The notes below the pieces were generated by a model that saw only the letters and a program-made list of their open reading frames with translations, had not been told where the DNA came from and did not search any database. From assembly GCF_000016645.1 (NCBI RefSeq), contig NC_009441.1, positions 3,472,001-3,536,000 of the forward strand: 64,000 bases of DNA, written 5' to 3'. The DNA is from Flavobacterium johnsoniae UW101. GTDB lineage: Bacteria > Bacteroidota > Bacteroidia > Flavobacteriales > Flavobacteriaceae. Position numbers and translations under genes: made by a program. Of the stretch, positions 25,042 through 35,202 are shown piece by piece. Positions within the stretch are counted from its first letter, which is position 1; every line of letters starts with the position of its first letter.

Positions 25042-28000
25042 CTATTTCTTTTTATAATATTTGCGGTATTTTGGGTATGTAACTGCTCCAATTACTGAAA
25101 TTACTGCCAAACAATAATAAATCCAGTTTAATGAATGCGCTTCTCCGCTTGCATAAGAGTGTAAACCAACTAAGTGGAAGTTTACTCCATAATAAGTAAA
25201 CAAAATTGAGATAAAGGCAAACATACTCATTAAGTTAAAGAACCATTTTCCTCTTAAAGCAGGTACAAAACGTGCGTGAATTACAAACGCATAAACCATA
25301 ATCGAGATTAAAGCCCAGGTTTCTTTTGGATCCCAGCCCCAGTAACGACCCCAGCTTTCATTTGCCCATTGTCCTCCAAGGAAGTTACCAATTGTAAGCA
25401 TGATCAAACCAATTGTTAAGGCCATTTCGTTAATGTAACTTACTTCTTTGATATGTAAATCCATTTTAGCTTTGTTTTTCTCATTGGTAAAGAAAATCAA
25501 TACTAAAGCAACAAAACCTAAAATCATTCCTAATGCTGTTGGACCATAACTTGCTACAATTACGGCAACGTGAATCATTAACCAATATGAATTAAGAACA
25601 GGCTGTAAGTTTGCAATTTCAGGATCAATCCAGTTCATATAAGCCGCCATTAAAATCATTGCGGTAACAAACGCAGATGAAGCCACAGTTAATTTTGATT
25701 TTCTGTCAAAAGCCAGTCCAAAGAACATCGTTGACCAAGCTACGTAAACTATAGATTCGTAAGCGTTACTCCAAGGAGCGTGGCCAGAAATATACCAGCG
25801 GGCAATTAATGCCAATGTATGAAGAACAAATAACAATCCTACAATAATATGGAAACCATTAACGGTAATACGAAGCCATTTTTTCTCGAAGAAAATGTTT
25901 AAAATCGTAAACATTAACATCAATATAGATGCTGTAATATACCAATATGGCAATACTTTGAAAACATCATATTTGTTGTAAGCAATCTCTGCATCTATTT
26001 TATCTTCTGACGGGCGTACTTTAGCTCCAAATTTCTTCTGGAAACCATTAATGCTTTCTACTAATTGATCTGCAGTATCCCAGTTTTTTGAAATTGAAGC
26101 ATTATTTAAAGCGCTAAAATACAACGGAAGGATTTGCTTTACATACGTAGAATCCATTCCTTTAAAATTATTATTATCACGCTCTAAGTAAGAAACCCAT
26201 TTGTGGTTTGGGTCATTTGGAATTGGAAAAATTTTCAAAATACTGCCGCTTAAAGCAGATTCCATTAAGTTTACTTTTTTATCGGTTTCAACAAAATCTT
26301 TCTCAAAGTTATTCGGATTTGCTGCTTTATAAGCTGCATCTAAATAAGGAGATAATTTATAATTTCCCTGCTGATCAAAGAATTTTATAAAAGGAGCATA
26401 TTGATCTTTTGAATCAATTCCGATAATTTTACGAATACTATCGTTTCCTGATTTAATATAAATTAAAGGAATCTGAATCCAAACCTGCCCATATTGCGTC
26501 ATAGACAAGAAAACCTGATCAGAATTCATTCCGTTATATTTATCACTGTGGCTTACTTTACGAAGTAATTCAGATGAAAACGTATTAATAGGTTTCATTC
26601 TTCCTCCAGCATCCTGAATAATCAAACGTCCAAATTTTGCTGCGTGAGATTCTGGCGCTTTGTAAATATTCAATAATGAGTCTAATTGTTTTTGACTTGG
26701 CGGTGCTGTAACATGATTAGCGTGATCATTTGGATCTGTACTATGATTATGTTCGTGTTCATGAACGTGTCCCGGTGTGTGAACGTGCGGCGCTTCCTGA
26801 GCAAAACCACTTAATCCATTTAAAGCAATAAATAAAACCAATATTTTAATTAGTTTTTCTTTTTTCTTTTGAATCGCTTCTAATTTCTTTTTCAAATCTC
26901 CAAAACGAGAATGTTTAGTAAACATAATTGCCATTAAACCAATGTATAATAGAAAATAACCTAAATAAGTAATATTAGTTCCCCAAAAATCATGGTTTAC
27001 TGATAAAACAGTTCCTTTTTCGTCCGGATCAAATGAAGACTGAAAGAAACGATATCCTTTATGATCCAAAACGTGATTCATAAAAATATCTGCATCAAAA
27101 GTTTCTGTAGAATCCTGAACTGTTACTTTACTTTTAAAAGCAGAATAACTTTTTTCTGTTCCAGGGTATTTGTCTGCAATAAAATCGTTTAATTTTATTT
27201 TAAACGGCAAGACATACGCTTTACTTCCGTAGAATAAAGAATACTCAATATTTCCTATTTTAACTGTTTTTGGTTCTCCAATACTTCCTTTAGAACCCAT
27301 CAGCATTACTTCTTTTTCCTGTCCTTCAGCTTTTACTTTTACAATCAAAGCATCTGTATGAGATTTTGCTTTAAAGTCATTATTTGATTCATAATCAACT
27401 TTTCCTTTAATTGGCGGTTCTGGAAAAACGATACGAATATCACCAATACTGTATAACGAACGCATCATTAACGGCTGTACATTATCTTTAGTAACTTTTC
27501 CTTTAAACTGATCAGCCATTCGCATAAATTCACCTTCAAACGGAGTCTGAATAGTGTATTCTTTTCCGGTTGTATTAATATTAATAGCGCCGTCAGTTGG
27601 TTTATTTAAAGCAAACAATACATTGTGAATGTTTTGAACTTCACCTTCTTTCAGGTAATGCTCTTCACGTCCGCCTGCTCCTGCTTCAACTAATTTAAGA
27701 TATAAAATTCCGTTTGGATCTTCTTTTACAACCTCTTTGGCTCCCATTATATACTTAGAATAGGTAACCTCAAACGGAGTCTGATCGAATTTTCCGTCAA
27801 TAGAAAAATCGTTATTGGTAACTGGAGAAAGCAGCAGGCTTTTTTCAAAAACTCTACGTTTCATTTCTCCTTTATATTCACCGTCAACAAAAACGGTTAA
27901 GAATGTTTTATCTGAATAAATTTGGTTTTCTGCCGCACCTTCGCGAATTGGCATCATTCCTTCATAACTAATATAACGTGTAATAAAAGCTCCTAAAATG

Positions 28001-28266
28001 ATAAAAATAAAGGCAATGTGAAGTAATAAAGTGGCCCATTTTTCTTTTTTATGCAATTGATAGCGTTTGATATTTCCGAAGAAATTAATCACAAACACCA
28101 GCATTATTGCCTCAAACCACCAAGTATTATAAATTAAAATTCTGGCTGTATCGGTATTGTATTTACTTTCGATAAAAGTTCCAACACCCATTGCAATTGC
28201 GAATGTTAGAAAAAGAACGGCCATTAATCGTGTAGAAAACAAAAAAGAGAATATTTTTTTATCCAT
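25042..28266 (-). CDS. ccsBA: Fused cytochrome c biogenesis protein CcsB-CcsA (ResB-ResC)
   Basis: This 1,074-residue membrane protein exports heme and attaches it to apocytochrome c (System II). The N-terminal half is CcsB/ResB-like, with membrane segments near 10-30, 48-66, 80-100 and 430-450 around a large periplasmic domain. The C-terminal half is CcsA/ResC-like, with about eight membrane segments and the tryptophan-rich heme motif WGRYWGWDPKE near residue 970. Between them (about 493-518) is a histidine-rich stretch that could bind metal or heme. The fusion is known in some Bacteroidota and epsilon-proteobacteria. It stands alone, with a terminator behind. Confidence 0.92.
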   Translation of the reverse strand: MDKKIFSFLFSTRLMAVLFLTFAIAMGVGTFIESKYNTDTARILIYNTWWFEAIMLVFVINFFGNIKRYQLHKKEKWATLLLHIAFIFIILGAFITRYISYEGMMPIREGAAENQIYSDKTFLTVFVDGEYKGEMKRRVFEKSLLLSPVTNNDFSIDGKFDQTPFEVTYSKYIMGAKEVVKEDPNGILYLKLVEAGAGGREEHYLKEGEVQNIHNVLFALNKPTDGAININTTGKEYTIQTPFEGEFMRMADQFKGKVTKDNVQPLMMRSLYSIGDIRIVFPEPPIKGKVDYESNNDFKAKSHTDALIVKVKAEGQEKEVMLMGSKGSIGEPKTVKIGNIEYSLFYGSKAYVLPFKIKLNDFIADKYPGTEKSYSAFKSKVTVQDSTETFDADIFMNHVLDHKGYRFFQSSFDPDEKGTVLSVNHDFWGTNITYLGYFLLYIGLMAIMFTKHSRFGDLKKKLEAIQKKKEKLIKILVLFIALNGLSGFAQEAPHVHTPGHVHEHEHNHSTDPNDHANHVTAPPSQKQLDSLLNIYKAPESHAAKFGRLIIQDAGGRMKPINTFSSELLRKVSHSDKYNGMNSDQVFLSMTQYGQVWIQIPLIYIKSGNDSIRKIIGIDSKDQYAPFIKFFDQQGNYKLSPYLDAAYKAANPNNFEKDFVETDKKVNLMESALSGSILKIFPIPNDPNHKWVSYLERDNNNFKGMDSTYVKQILPLYFSALNNASISKNWDTADQLVESINGFQKKFGAKVRPSEDKIDAEIAYNKYDVFKVLPYWYITASILMLMFTILNIFFEKKWLRITVNGFHIIVGLLFVLHTLALIARWYISGHAPWSNAYESIVYVAWSTMFFGLAFDRKSKLTVASSAFVTAMILMAAYMNWIDPEIANLQPVLNSYWLMIHVAVIVASYGPTALGMILGFVALVLIFFTNEKNKAKMDLHIKEVSYINEMALTIGLIMLTIGNFLGGQWANESWGRYWGWDPKETWALISIMVYAFVIHARFVPALRGKWFFNLMSMFAFISILFTYYGVNFHLVGLHSYASGEAHSLNWIYYCLAVISVIGAVTYPKYRKYYKKK

Positions 28267-28372
28267 TTCTTAGGAATTACATTGTATAAAAGTGCCACAA
28301 AAATACTTAAAAATGTTGATTTGAGGTAAATGTTATTTGTTAATAAAAACCAAATAATCAGGTATAACAAAA

Positions 28373-28479
28373 GCCCGCAGATTACACAGATTTAATGGAT
28401 TATTTTTTAAGTTTCTTTTATTTTTCTGCAATAAATAAAACATAAAACCATATAAATCAGTCTAATCTGTGTTATGTGT
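28373..28479. repeat. Imperfect inverted repeat with AGATTACACAGATT arms
   Basis: The left arm (28,373-28,392) is partly complementary to the right arm (28,464-28,479, AATCTGTGTTATGT). It is similar to dispersed intergenic repeats in flavobacteria and lies in the 270-base gap between divergent ccsBA and the DUF2520 gene. Confidence 0.45.
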
Positions 28480-28523
28480 AGTCAAACTTAGCCATACCAT
28501 ATTTTCTTTAGAAAAAATAATGT

Positions 28524-28531
28524 TAATTTTG
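28524..28531 (+). promoter_or_regulatory. TAATTTTG -7 box immediately before a start codon
   Basis: A perfect TAnnTTTG box ends only five bases before the ATG at 28,537. If used, transcription would start at or next to the ATG, giving a leaderless message for the DUF2520 gene. Confidence 0.45.
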
Positions 28532-28536
28532 CGGGT

Positions 28537-29298
28537 ATGATTCGACTCACAATTATTGGTTCCGGAAACGTCGCACAGCATCTGATAAAAGCTTTTTCAG
28601 CAAATCCTCTTGTCGAAATTGTACAGGCATTTTCGAGAAAAAAAGAAGCCTTAATTCACCTTCTTGATTCAAAAAAAATTGTAACCGAATTTTCTGCATT
28701 AAAAGAAGCAGACTTATACATTATTTCCGTTTCAGACAATGCCATTTCAGAAGTTTCAAGTCAATTACCTTTTGAAAACCAATTGGTTGTTCATACTTCA
28801 GGTACGACTTCAATTGATATTTTAGATTCAAAAAACAGAAAAGGCGTTTTTTATCCCCTGCAGACATTTTCAAAAACCAAAGAAGTTGATTTTTCAGTAA
28901 TTCCGATTTGTTTAGAAACTGAAAATCACAATGATTATGCAATTTTAGAAAATACAGCAAAAAGTATTTCAAATGCTGTTTTCTCCATAAGTTCTGAGCA
29001 AAGAAAGGCTTTGCATGTTGCCGCTGTTTTTGTAAACAACTTTACCAATCATTTGTACCAGATTGGTCAGGAAATATGCGAAGAACATCAGGTTCCTTTT
29101 GAAGTTTTAAGACCTTTAATTCAGGAAACTGCCGAAAAAATTAAAACATTAGATCCTGTTGACGCTCAAACCGGTCCCGCAAAACGACATGATTCGGTTA
29201 CAACCGATGCACATTTGGATTTTATTACCAATGAAAATCAAAAAAATATTTATAAAATACTAACACAATCTATACAGAATAATGGCAAAAAGTTATAA
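28537..29298 (+). CDS. Rossmann-like and DUF2520 domain protein
   Basis: The 253-residue protein has an N-terminal NAD(P)-binding fold (GSGNVAQHL at residues 8-16) resembling pyrroline-5-carboxylate reductase. A C-terminal helical DUF2520 domain (about 125-250) contains HVAAVFVNNFTNHLY and PLIQETAEK. The family is conserved in Bacteroidota next to kdsC and maf, but its reaction is not established. Its 3' end overlaps the KdsC-like gene by 17 bases. A promoter box directly before the start suggests a leaderless message. Confidence 0.85.
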   Translation: MIRLTIIGSGNVAQHLIKAFSANPLVEIVQAFSRKKEALIHLLDSKKIVTEFSALKEADLYIISVSDNAISEVSSQLPFENQLVVHTSGTTSIDILDSKNRKGVFYPLQTFSKTKEVDFSVIPICLETENHNDYAILENTAKSISNAVFSISSEQRKALHVAAVFVNNFTNHLYQIGQEICEEHQVPFEVLRPLIQETAEKIKTLDPVDAQTGPAKRHDSVTTDAHLDFITNENQKNIYKILTQSIQNNGKKL

Positions 29299-29809
29299 AG
29301 AAATGATGAACGACATTACAACATTTATTTTTGATGTTGATGGCGTACTTACAGACAGTTCGGTTTTTGTAACCACAGAAGGAGAAATTCTTCGTACGAT
29401 GAATATTCGTGACGGTTATGCCATGAAAGCGGCTGTAGAAAGCGGTTACAATGTGTGCATTATTTCTGGCGGCAGCAACGAAGGTGTCCGCGTAAGACTT
29501 CAAAATTTAGGAATTACTGATATTCATTTAGGAACTCCTGATAAAGTTAAAACATTTAAAGAGTATACAGAAGCGAACAACATCAAACCAGAACAGGTTT
29601 TATATATGGGAGACGATATTCCGGATTATCATGTAATGAAATTAGTAGGTTTACCAGCTTCTCCTCAGGATGCAGTTCCTGAAATTAAAAACATCTGCCG
29701 TTATATTTCGCACGTAAAAGGCGGAAAAGGCGCTGCAAGAGACGTTATCGAACAGGTGATGAAAGTACAGGGAAAATGGATGGAATATTTTAACGGAAAA
29801 CACGATTAA
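29282..29809 (+). CDS. KdsC-like HAD phosphatase (3-deoxy-manno-octulosonate-8-phosphatase)
   Basis: The 175-residue HAD phosphatase has the catalytic motif DVDGVLTD (Asp18, Asp20), then ISGGSN (motif II) and MGDDIPD (motif IV). It has no cap domain, as expected for KdsC, which makes 3-deoxy-D-manno-octulosonate for lipopolysaccharide. The ATG at 29,306 (MNDITTF) is another possible start and would remove the overlap with the upstream gene. It is in a run with DUF2520, a prenyltransferase and maf. Confidence 0.87.
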   Translation: MAKSYKEMMNDITTFIFDVDGVLTDSSVFVTTEGEILRTMNIRDGYAMKAAVESGYNVCIISGGSNEGVRVRLQNLGITDIHLGTPDKVKTFKEYTEANNIKPEQVLYMGDDIPDYHVMKLVGLPASPQDAVPEIKNICRYISHVKGGKGAARDVIEQVMKVQGKWMEYFNGKHD

Positions 29810-29845
29810 ATCTAATTGTGAATTGTTAATGATTAATTGTTAATT

Positions 29846-29886
29846 AAAAAACTTAGAACCTTAGCATCTTAGCCACTCAGAACCTC
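29846..29886. repeat. CTTAG-type octamer repeats before the prenyltransferase gene
   Basis: Imperfect units such as CTTAGAAC, CTTAGCAT and CTTAGCCA follow each other with a period near eight and end at the start of the next gene. They are related to the array at 17,937-18,050. Confidence 0.5.
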
Positions 29887-29891
29887 AAAAA

Positions 29892-30818
29892 ATGAAATAT
29901 CTAAAACTAATTCGATATAAAAATCTACTCATGCTTGCTTTTATGCAGGTTTTATTTCGTTATGCTTTTTTAAAACAACAGGATATTCCTTTGGCATTAG
30001 CTGACTGGCAATACGGACTTTTGGTTTTAAGTACAGTTTTGCTTGCGGCAGCAGGTTATGTAATCAACAATATTTTTGATGTACCAACAGATACTATCAA
30101 TAAACCAGAGAATGTTGTTGTTGGTAAAGGAATTTCTGAAACCAGAGCGTACAATATTTATATAGGATTAAACATTACAGGTGTAGCATTAGGGTTTTAT
30201 CTTTCAAATGTGATCATGAGGCCAATGTTTGCTTCATTGTTTATTTTTATTGCATCGCTTCTTTATTTTTATGCAACTAATCTAAAACAGATCATGATTC
30301 TGGGGAATTTTGTAGTTGCTTTACTCCTTTCTATTAGTGTTTTAATTATTGGTGTATTTGATTTATTTCCTGCTACAACTACCGAAAATCAGGCTCAAAT
30401 GGCCAGCTTATTTTCAATATTGGTTGATTATGCTTTGTTTGCCTTTATGATCAATTTTGTGCGCGAAATAGTAAAAGATATTGAAGACATGGACGGCGAT
30501 TACAATCAGGGAATGAACACGCTGCCAATTGCTATTGGGAAAAACAGAGCTGCTAAAATTGCGTTGGGATTTACTATAATTCCGTTTATTTTATCGCTGC
30601 TTTACATCAATAAATATTTCTTCCAAAATAATCTGTTAATCGTTACGTTTTATACGTTTGTTTTTGTTCTTGCACCATTATTATATTTTATAGTAAAGAT
30701 ATTCGGCGCTAAAACAAAAAAGGATTTTCATCATTTAAGTACTATTTTAAAATTGATTTTGTTCTTCGGAATTTTATCAATTTTAGTAATCAGCTTAAAC
30801 CACCAATACAATGCTTAA
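29892..30818 (+). CDS. UbiA family prenyltransferase (geranylgeranylglycerol-phosphate type)
   Basis: The 308-residue polytopic protein has the two Asp-rich motifs of UbiA prenyltransferases. NxxxDxxxD is at residues 59-67 (NNIFDVPTD) and the second site is REIVKDIEDMDGD near 191-203. Between them run about eight membrane segments. Homologues in Bacteroidota are usually labelled geranylgeranylglycerol-phosphate geranylgeranyltransferase, but the true substrates are uncertain. Its end overlaps the maf gene by eight bases. Confidence 0.82.
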   Translation: MKYLKLIRYKNLLMLAFMQVLFRYAFLKQQDIPLALADWQYGLLVLSTVLLAAAGYVINNIFDVPTDTINKPENVVVGKGISETRAYNIYIGLNITGVALGFYLSNVIMRPMFASLFIFIASLLYFYATNLKQIMILGNFVVALLLSISVLIIGVFDLFPATTTENQAQMASLFSILVDYALFAFMINFVREIVKDIEDMDGDYNQGMNTLPIAIGKNRAAKIALGFTIIPFILSLLYINKYFFQNNLLIVTFYTFVFVLAPLLYFIVKIFGAKTKKDFHHLSTILKLILFFGILSILVISLNHQYNA

Positions 30819-31395
30819 AGAAAAACTCAAAAAATATAAAATTATACTGGCTTCGGGATCGCCTCGCAGACAGCAGTTTTTTAAAGATCTGGATCTTGAT
30901 TTCGAAATTCGATTAAAAGATGTAGAAGAAATCTATCCGCCTGAATTAAAAGCAGTCGAAATAACCAATTTTCTGGCAGAGTTAAAAGCAAATGCTTTTG
31001 AAGGAGAATTAAAAGAAAATGAAATATTGGTAACCAGCGACACAATTGTATGGCATCAGAACAAAGCTTTAGGCAAACCAAAAAATGCCGAAGATGCTTT
31101 TCAAATGATCAAATCAATGTCGAATACTACTCACGAAGTTATTACATCGGTTTGTTTTAAAACTAACACTGCTTTTACCCTTTTACATGATGTTACAAAA
31201 GTTACTTTCAAAGATTTATCAGATGAAAGTATTTTATATTATATCGAAAACTACAAACCTTACGACAAAGCTGGAGCTTATGGCATTCAGGAATGGTTTG
31301 GTTTTATGGCAGTTACAAAAGTCGAAGGTTCTTACACCAATGTTATGGGACTTCCAACAGCCAAAGTTTACGAATATTTGACTACATTAGTGTAA
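30811..31395 (+). CDS. maf: Maf family nucleotide pyrophosphatase
   Basis: The 194-residue cytoplasmic protein hydrolyses non-canonical or certain nucleoside triphosphates to monophosphates. The signature ASGSPRRQQFF is at about residues 14-24, and TSDTIV (about 72-77) and YDKAGAYGIQ (about 151-160) are the other conserved motifs. Length is typical. It overlaps the prenyltransferase gene by eight bases and is followed by the small MscS gene after 10 bases. Confidence 0.92.
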   Translation: MLKEKLKKYKIILASGSPRRQQFFKDLDLDFEIRLKDVEEIYPPELKAVEITNFLAELKANAFEGELKENEILVTSDTIVWHQNKALGKPKNAEDAFQMIKSMSNTTHEVITSVCFKTNTAFTLLHDVTKVTFKDLSDESILYYIENYKPYDKAGAYGIQEWFGFMAVTKVEGSYTNVMGLPTAKVYEYLTTLV

Positions 31396-31405
31396 AAATT
31401 TATTT

Positions 31406-31936
31406 ATGTTTTCTTTAAAAGAATATACTCAGGAAATACTTGCTACAATAATTCTTCTATTGGCTTTAGTCGCTTTACGAATGATTACTGCCAAATTAAT
31501 CCGCCGCTTTGCAGCCTCAAGCCACTTATTAGAACATCGTACTAATTTAGTTATCAAATACACTCATGTATTTATGAATATTTTGGTAACAATTAGTTTG
31601 ATTGTAATTTGGGGAGTAGAAACAAAAGATATATTCATTACTGTTTCATCAATTGCAACCGTTATTGGTGTTGCCATGTTTGCGCAATGGTCTATTTTAA
31701 GCAATATAACTTCTGGAATGATTTTGTTTTTTTCATTTCCTTTCAGAATTGGCGATACTATAAAAATTCACGATAAAGATTTTCCAATTGAAGCCGAAAT
31801 AGAAGACATAAACACCTTTCATGTAAGCTTACGAACTAAAGAAGGCGAAAAAATTATTTTCCCTAATAATCTCCTGTTACAAAAGGGAATTTCAATAATG
31901 CCTGCACATTACGAAGAGAAAGAATTTTTTGACTAA
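31406..31936 (+). CDS. Small mechanosensitive channel (MscS family)
   Basis: The 176-residue membrane protein has three hydrophobic segments (about 8-25, 48-68, 76-110). The pore-lining helix is followed by a short beta domain with FRIGDTIKI, typical of MscS. It lacks the large C-terminal cage of E. coli MscS, as is usual for the short form. It likely releases solutes on osmotic downshift. It is the last gene of the DUF2520-maf run. Confidence 0.85.
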   Translation: MFSLKEYTQEILATIILLLALVALRMITAKLIRRFAASSHLLEHRTNLVIKYTHVFMNILVTISLIVIWGVETKDIFITVSSIATVIGVAMFAQWSILSNITSGMILFFSFPFRIGDTIKIHDKDFPIEAEIEDINTFHVSLRTKEGEKIIFPNNLLLQKGISIMPAHYEEKEFFD

Positions 31937-32048
31937 TTTTTGAATGGGAATTTTATAAAGTATATACAAAAAGCTGGAACGTTATAATTTAATTATATTA
32001 TAATATTTGCTTTACCAATTGTATATCTATTTATAAAATTTCACCAAA

Positions 32049-33149
32049 ATGACTCAACCTTTAAAGCTGCCGTTTTATGCAAAGCTTGCTTGTATTTTAG
32101 TAAGTTTAATTTCTTTTGCTTACATTTTCTGCATTGCAAAAGATATTTTAACTCCCGTATTACTGGCATTTTTATTTGCTGTTTTATTACTGCCGATATT
32201 TACTTTTTTAAACACAAAACTTAAGTTCCCAAGACATCTGGCAGCAATAATCTGCATGGCTGTTTTCCTCTCTTTTATTGTGGGCATTTTAGTGTTTATT
32301 TCCTATCAGGTTACCTATATGGCTAACGATTTTGATACCATAAAGAAAAACGCCAATTCATTTATTATTGAAATTCATAAGTTTATCAGAGAAAATTTTG
32401 AGATCAGCATTGGAGATCAAAAAAAATATCTTGACTCAGTTACAAAGGATTCAGTTAAAAATGGCCAGGCAAAATTAGGATCAGCCATAATATCTATAAG
32501 CGATGTCCTTTTAGACAGTACTATTATTATAATTTATACGTTTTTGTTCTTAATTTATAAAGAACATTTTAAACTGTTTTTAGCGAAACTTATAAGCAAA
32601 GAAAACCATTCTGTTTTAAAAGATATTCTTTCTCAAATCAAAGTTTCTATAAACAATTACATTGTTAGTTTAATAATTGAAATGATCGTTGTTTCTGTGT
32701 TAACCGGCTTAGGATTGTGGATTATTGGTATTAAATATTTTATCTTATTAGGCTTGATAACCGGAATATTAAATCTTATTCCTTATATCGGAATTTTAGT
32801 TGCCGGAATTATAACTGTTTTGGCTTCATTGACGGGTTCTGCCGAGATTTCGATGATTTTAGGAATTTTAATAGTAAATATTATTGTTCAGTTTATTGAT
32901 AACAATCTGCTTGTTCCATTAATTATAAATACAAAAGTAGAAATCAATGCTTTTGTCTCAATTATGGGAATTATTGTGGGCGGAGCCGCCGCCGGAATTT
33001 CCGGAATGTTTCTCGCAATTCCGCTTTTAGCGATATTAAAAATCATATTTGACAGAATTGAATCGCTTGAACCATGGGGATATTTAATGGGAAATCATAT
33101 TCCACGAAAATTTGCCTGGAGAGTCCGAAGAACCAAAACACAGGAATAA
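32049..33149 (+). CDS. AI-2E family transporter (PerM/YdiK-like)
   Basis: The 366-residue protein has about seven to eight membrane segments and the family's C-terminal region: GLITGILNLIPYIG (about 237-250) and IVGGAAAGISGMFLAIP (about 310-326). The family includes the AI-2 exporter TqsA and Na/H antiporters, so the substrate is open. It is preceded by an AT-rich 112-base gap and followed by the outer-membrane protein gene after 89 bases. Confidence 0.85.
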   Translation: MTQPLKLPFYAKLACILVSLISFAYIFCIAKDILTPVLLAFLFAVLLLPIFTFLNTKLKFPRHLAAIICMAVFLSFIVGILVFISYQVTYMANDFDTIKKNANSFIIEIHKFIRENFEISIGDQKKYLDSVTKDSVKNGQAKLGSAIISISDVLLDSTIIIIYTFLFLIYKEHFKLFLAKLISKENHSVLKDILSQIKVSINNYIVSLIIEMIVVSVLTGLGLWIIGIKYFILLGLITGILNLIPYIGILVAGIITVLASLTGSAEISMILGILIVNIIVQFIDNNLLVPLIINTKVEINAFVSIMGIIVGGAAAGISGMFLAIPLLAILKIIFDRIESLEPWGYLMGNHIPRKFAWRVRRTKTQE

Positions 33150-33238
33150 AATAATCTCTTGATTATTTAAATATATCTGTTATTTATCTTAAATTCATAG
33201 AATAATCTGCCTTAAAATAAAGTTTTAAACCGATCTGA

Positions 33239-35068
33239 ATGTTACTAAATAAAAAAATAATTGTTTTTATTTCCTTATGCTTTTGTTTACAAAGCATTTG
33301 CGCTCAGACAGATAAAACAAAAAAGGAAAATCCTCCCAAAAAAGACAGTACGGAGATTTACACCAAGATTAAAAATTATTCTAAGAAAAATAAATTTACG
33401 CAAACACTTCATAAACTGCTTTTTAGAACCAAAAGACCTAAAAAAAAGGAAATTATTATACCTACTGATTCTCAAAATTATGAAGGCAAAATTATTAGAA
33501 ATATAAATATTGTTACACTCGATCCGTTTGGATATTCCATTACAGATACAACTGCAAAACCAAAAAATTGGGGAGAAAGAACCGGAAACAGACTGCATTT
33601 AAAAACCAAGAAAATAGCCATCTATAATCTTCTTTTATTTAAAAGAAACAGTGTTTACGATACTTATAAAGTACAGGAATCTGAGCGTTTAATTCGTGCC
33701 CAAAGATATGTTACAGCAGTTCGAATTACTAACGAACTGGCAAGTCCGGCTTCAGATTCTGTTGATGTAACCATCAGGGTTTTGGATTCCTGGAGTACAA
33801 TTCCGCGTTTTTCAATATCCAGCAGCAGAGTTTCTGTAGGATTTAAAGAAAAAGATTTTTTTGGTTCAGGTCAACAACTTGAATATCGTTTTACAAACAG
33901 GTTTGATGATGGAGCAAATGGAAACGATATTACATACACCGTTCCTAATATAAAAAACACCTATATCTCGACCATCCTTCACTACAATATGGATTTAGAT
34001 AATAATTATACTAAAAGTATTGATATTGAAAGGGATTTCTATTCTCCGCTGACTAAATGGGCGGGCGGTGTTTTTGTAGGCCAGAATTTTAGGAAAGATA
34101 CTCTGCAGGCACCAGATCAATCGTTTGCTTTTCAAACTTTCAAAAACAATTTTCAGGATTTATGGGTTGGTAAAGCCACAAAGGTTTATGAAGATGATAA
34201 TGAAGCTATTACTAATTTAATTACTTCTGCGCGATTTTTAAACGTCAATTACAGCGAATCGCCAGATTCTATACATGATCCTACCCATTTCTATTCTGAT
34301 GAAAAACTGCTCTTAATGGGCGTTGGACTTAACAGACGTAAATTTATCAAAGACAGCTATATTTTTAGAAACGGTCAGATTGAAGACGTTCCTATTGGAA
34401 GAATTTATGGAGTTACATTTGGCTACCAGTATAAAAATAATATCTGGAGACCTTATGCCGGGGCACAATTTTCTTTTGGAAACTATTATCGTTTAGGTTT
34501 TTTAAGTATGAATTTTGAAGCTGGAACTTATTTTCACGAATCAAAAACGTATCAGACATCTTATTTATTTGAAGCCAATTATTTTACTAAGCTTTTTAGT
34601 ATAGGAAACTGGAAATTACGACAATTCGTTAATCCAAAAGTAGTTGTTGGAGCAAATCACGAAGATATTATAGGAGATCAGCTTAACGTAAATGAAGAAA
34701 ACGGTCTGGCAGGATTTAGGACTGCATTATACGGAACAAGTAAAACAGTTTTATCCTTGCAGACTCAAACCTATTCTCCGCATGCACTTTGGGGATTTCG
34801 TTTAAATCCGTTTTTTAATTATTCTATTGCTTTTTTAGGAAATCCTAACAGCGCAATGTTTGACAGCAAATCGTATTCTAAAGTAACTTTAGGACTATTA
34901 ATCAGTAATGACTATTTGGTTTTTAGTTCCTTTCAGCTGTCACTGTCATACTATCCAAGTATTCCGCTTCAGGGTGATAATGTTTTCAAAACCAATACTT
35001 TTGAAACTACAGATTATGGTTTGCAAAATTTTGAACTTGCAAAGCCAAGAATTGTAGAATATAAATAA
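33239..35068 (+). CDS. Outer-membrane beta-barrel protein with POTRA-like N-terminus
   Basis: The 609-residue protein has a signal peptide (about 1-22) and a Lys/Pro-rich segment. A POTRA-like region follows (about 85-190: NYEGKIIRNINIVTLDPFG, then SERLIRAQRYVTAVRI and VDVTIRVLDSWS). The rest (about 200-609) consists of alternating strands expected for a barrel. The layout is like BamA/TamA-type or surface-antigen proteins of Bacteroidota, but it is not BamA itself. Role in protein or lipid insertion is inferred only. Confidence 0.65.
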   Translation: MLLNKKIIVFISLCFCLQSICAQTDKTKKENPPKKDSTEIYTKIKNYSKKNKFTQTLHKLLFRTKRPKKKEIIIPTDSQNYEGKIIRNINIVTLDPFGYSITDTTAKPKNWGERTGNRLHLKTKKIAIYNLLLFKRNSVYDTYKVQESERLIRAQRYVTAVRITNELASPASDSVDVTIRVLDSWSTIPRFSISSSRVSVGFKEKDFFGSGQQLEYRFTNRFDDGANGNDITYTVPNIKNTYISTILHYNMDLDNNYTKSIDIERDFYSPLTKWAGGVFVGQNFRKDTLQAPDQSFAFQTFKNNFQDLWVGKATKVYEDDNEAITNLITSARFLNVNYSESPDSIHDPTHFYSDEKLLLMGVGLNRRKFIKDSYIFRNGQIEDVPIGRIYGVTFGYQYKNNIWRPYAGAQFSFGNYYRLGFLSMNFEAGTYFHESKTYQTSYLFEANYFTKLFSIGNWKLRQFVNPKVVVGANHEDIIGDQLNVNEENGLAGFRTALYGTSKTVLSLQTQTYSPHALWGFRLNPFFNYSIAFLGNPNSAMFDSKSYSKVTLGLLISNDYLVFSSFQLSLSYYPSIPLQGDNVFKTNTFETTDYGLQNFELAKPRIVEYK

Positions 35069-35202
35069 TTAAAAATATTTTTATTTTTTTTTGATTTATT
35101 TAAGACTCAACAAACACTTTAAAAATCAATATTTTACAATAAACTTACCTTTATTCAACTCGACAAAACACATATTTTATTCGACGAAATGCAGTTGTTT
35201 TT

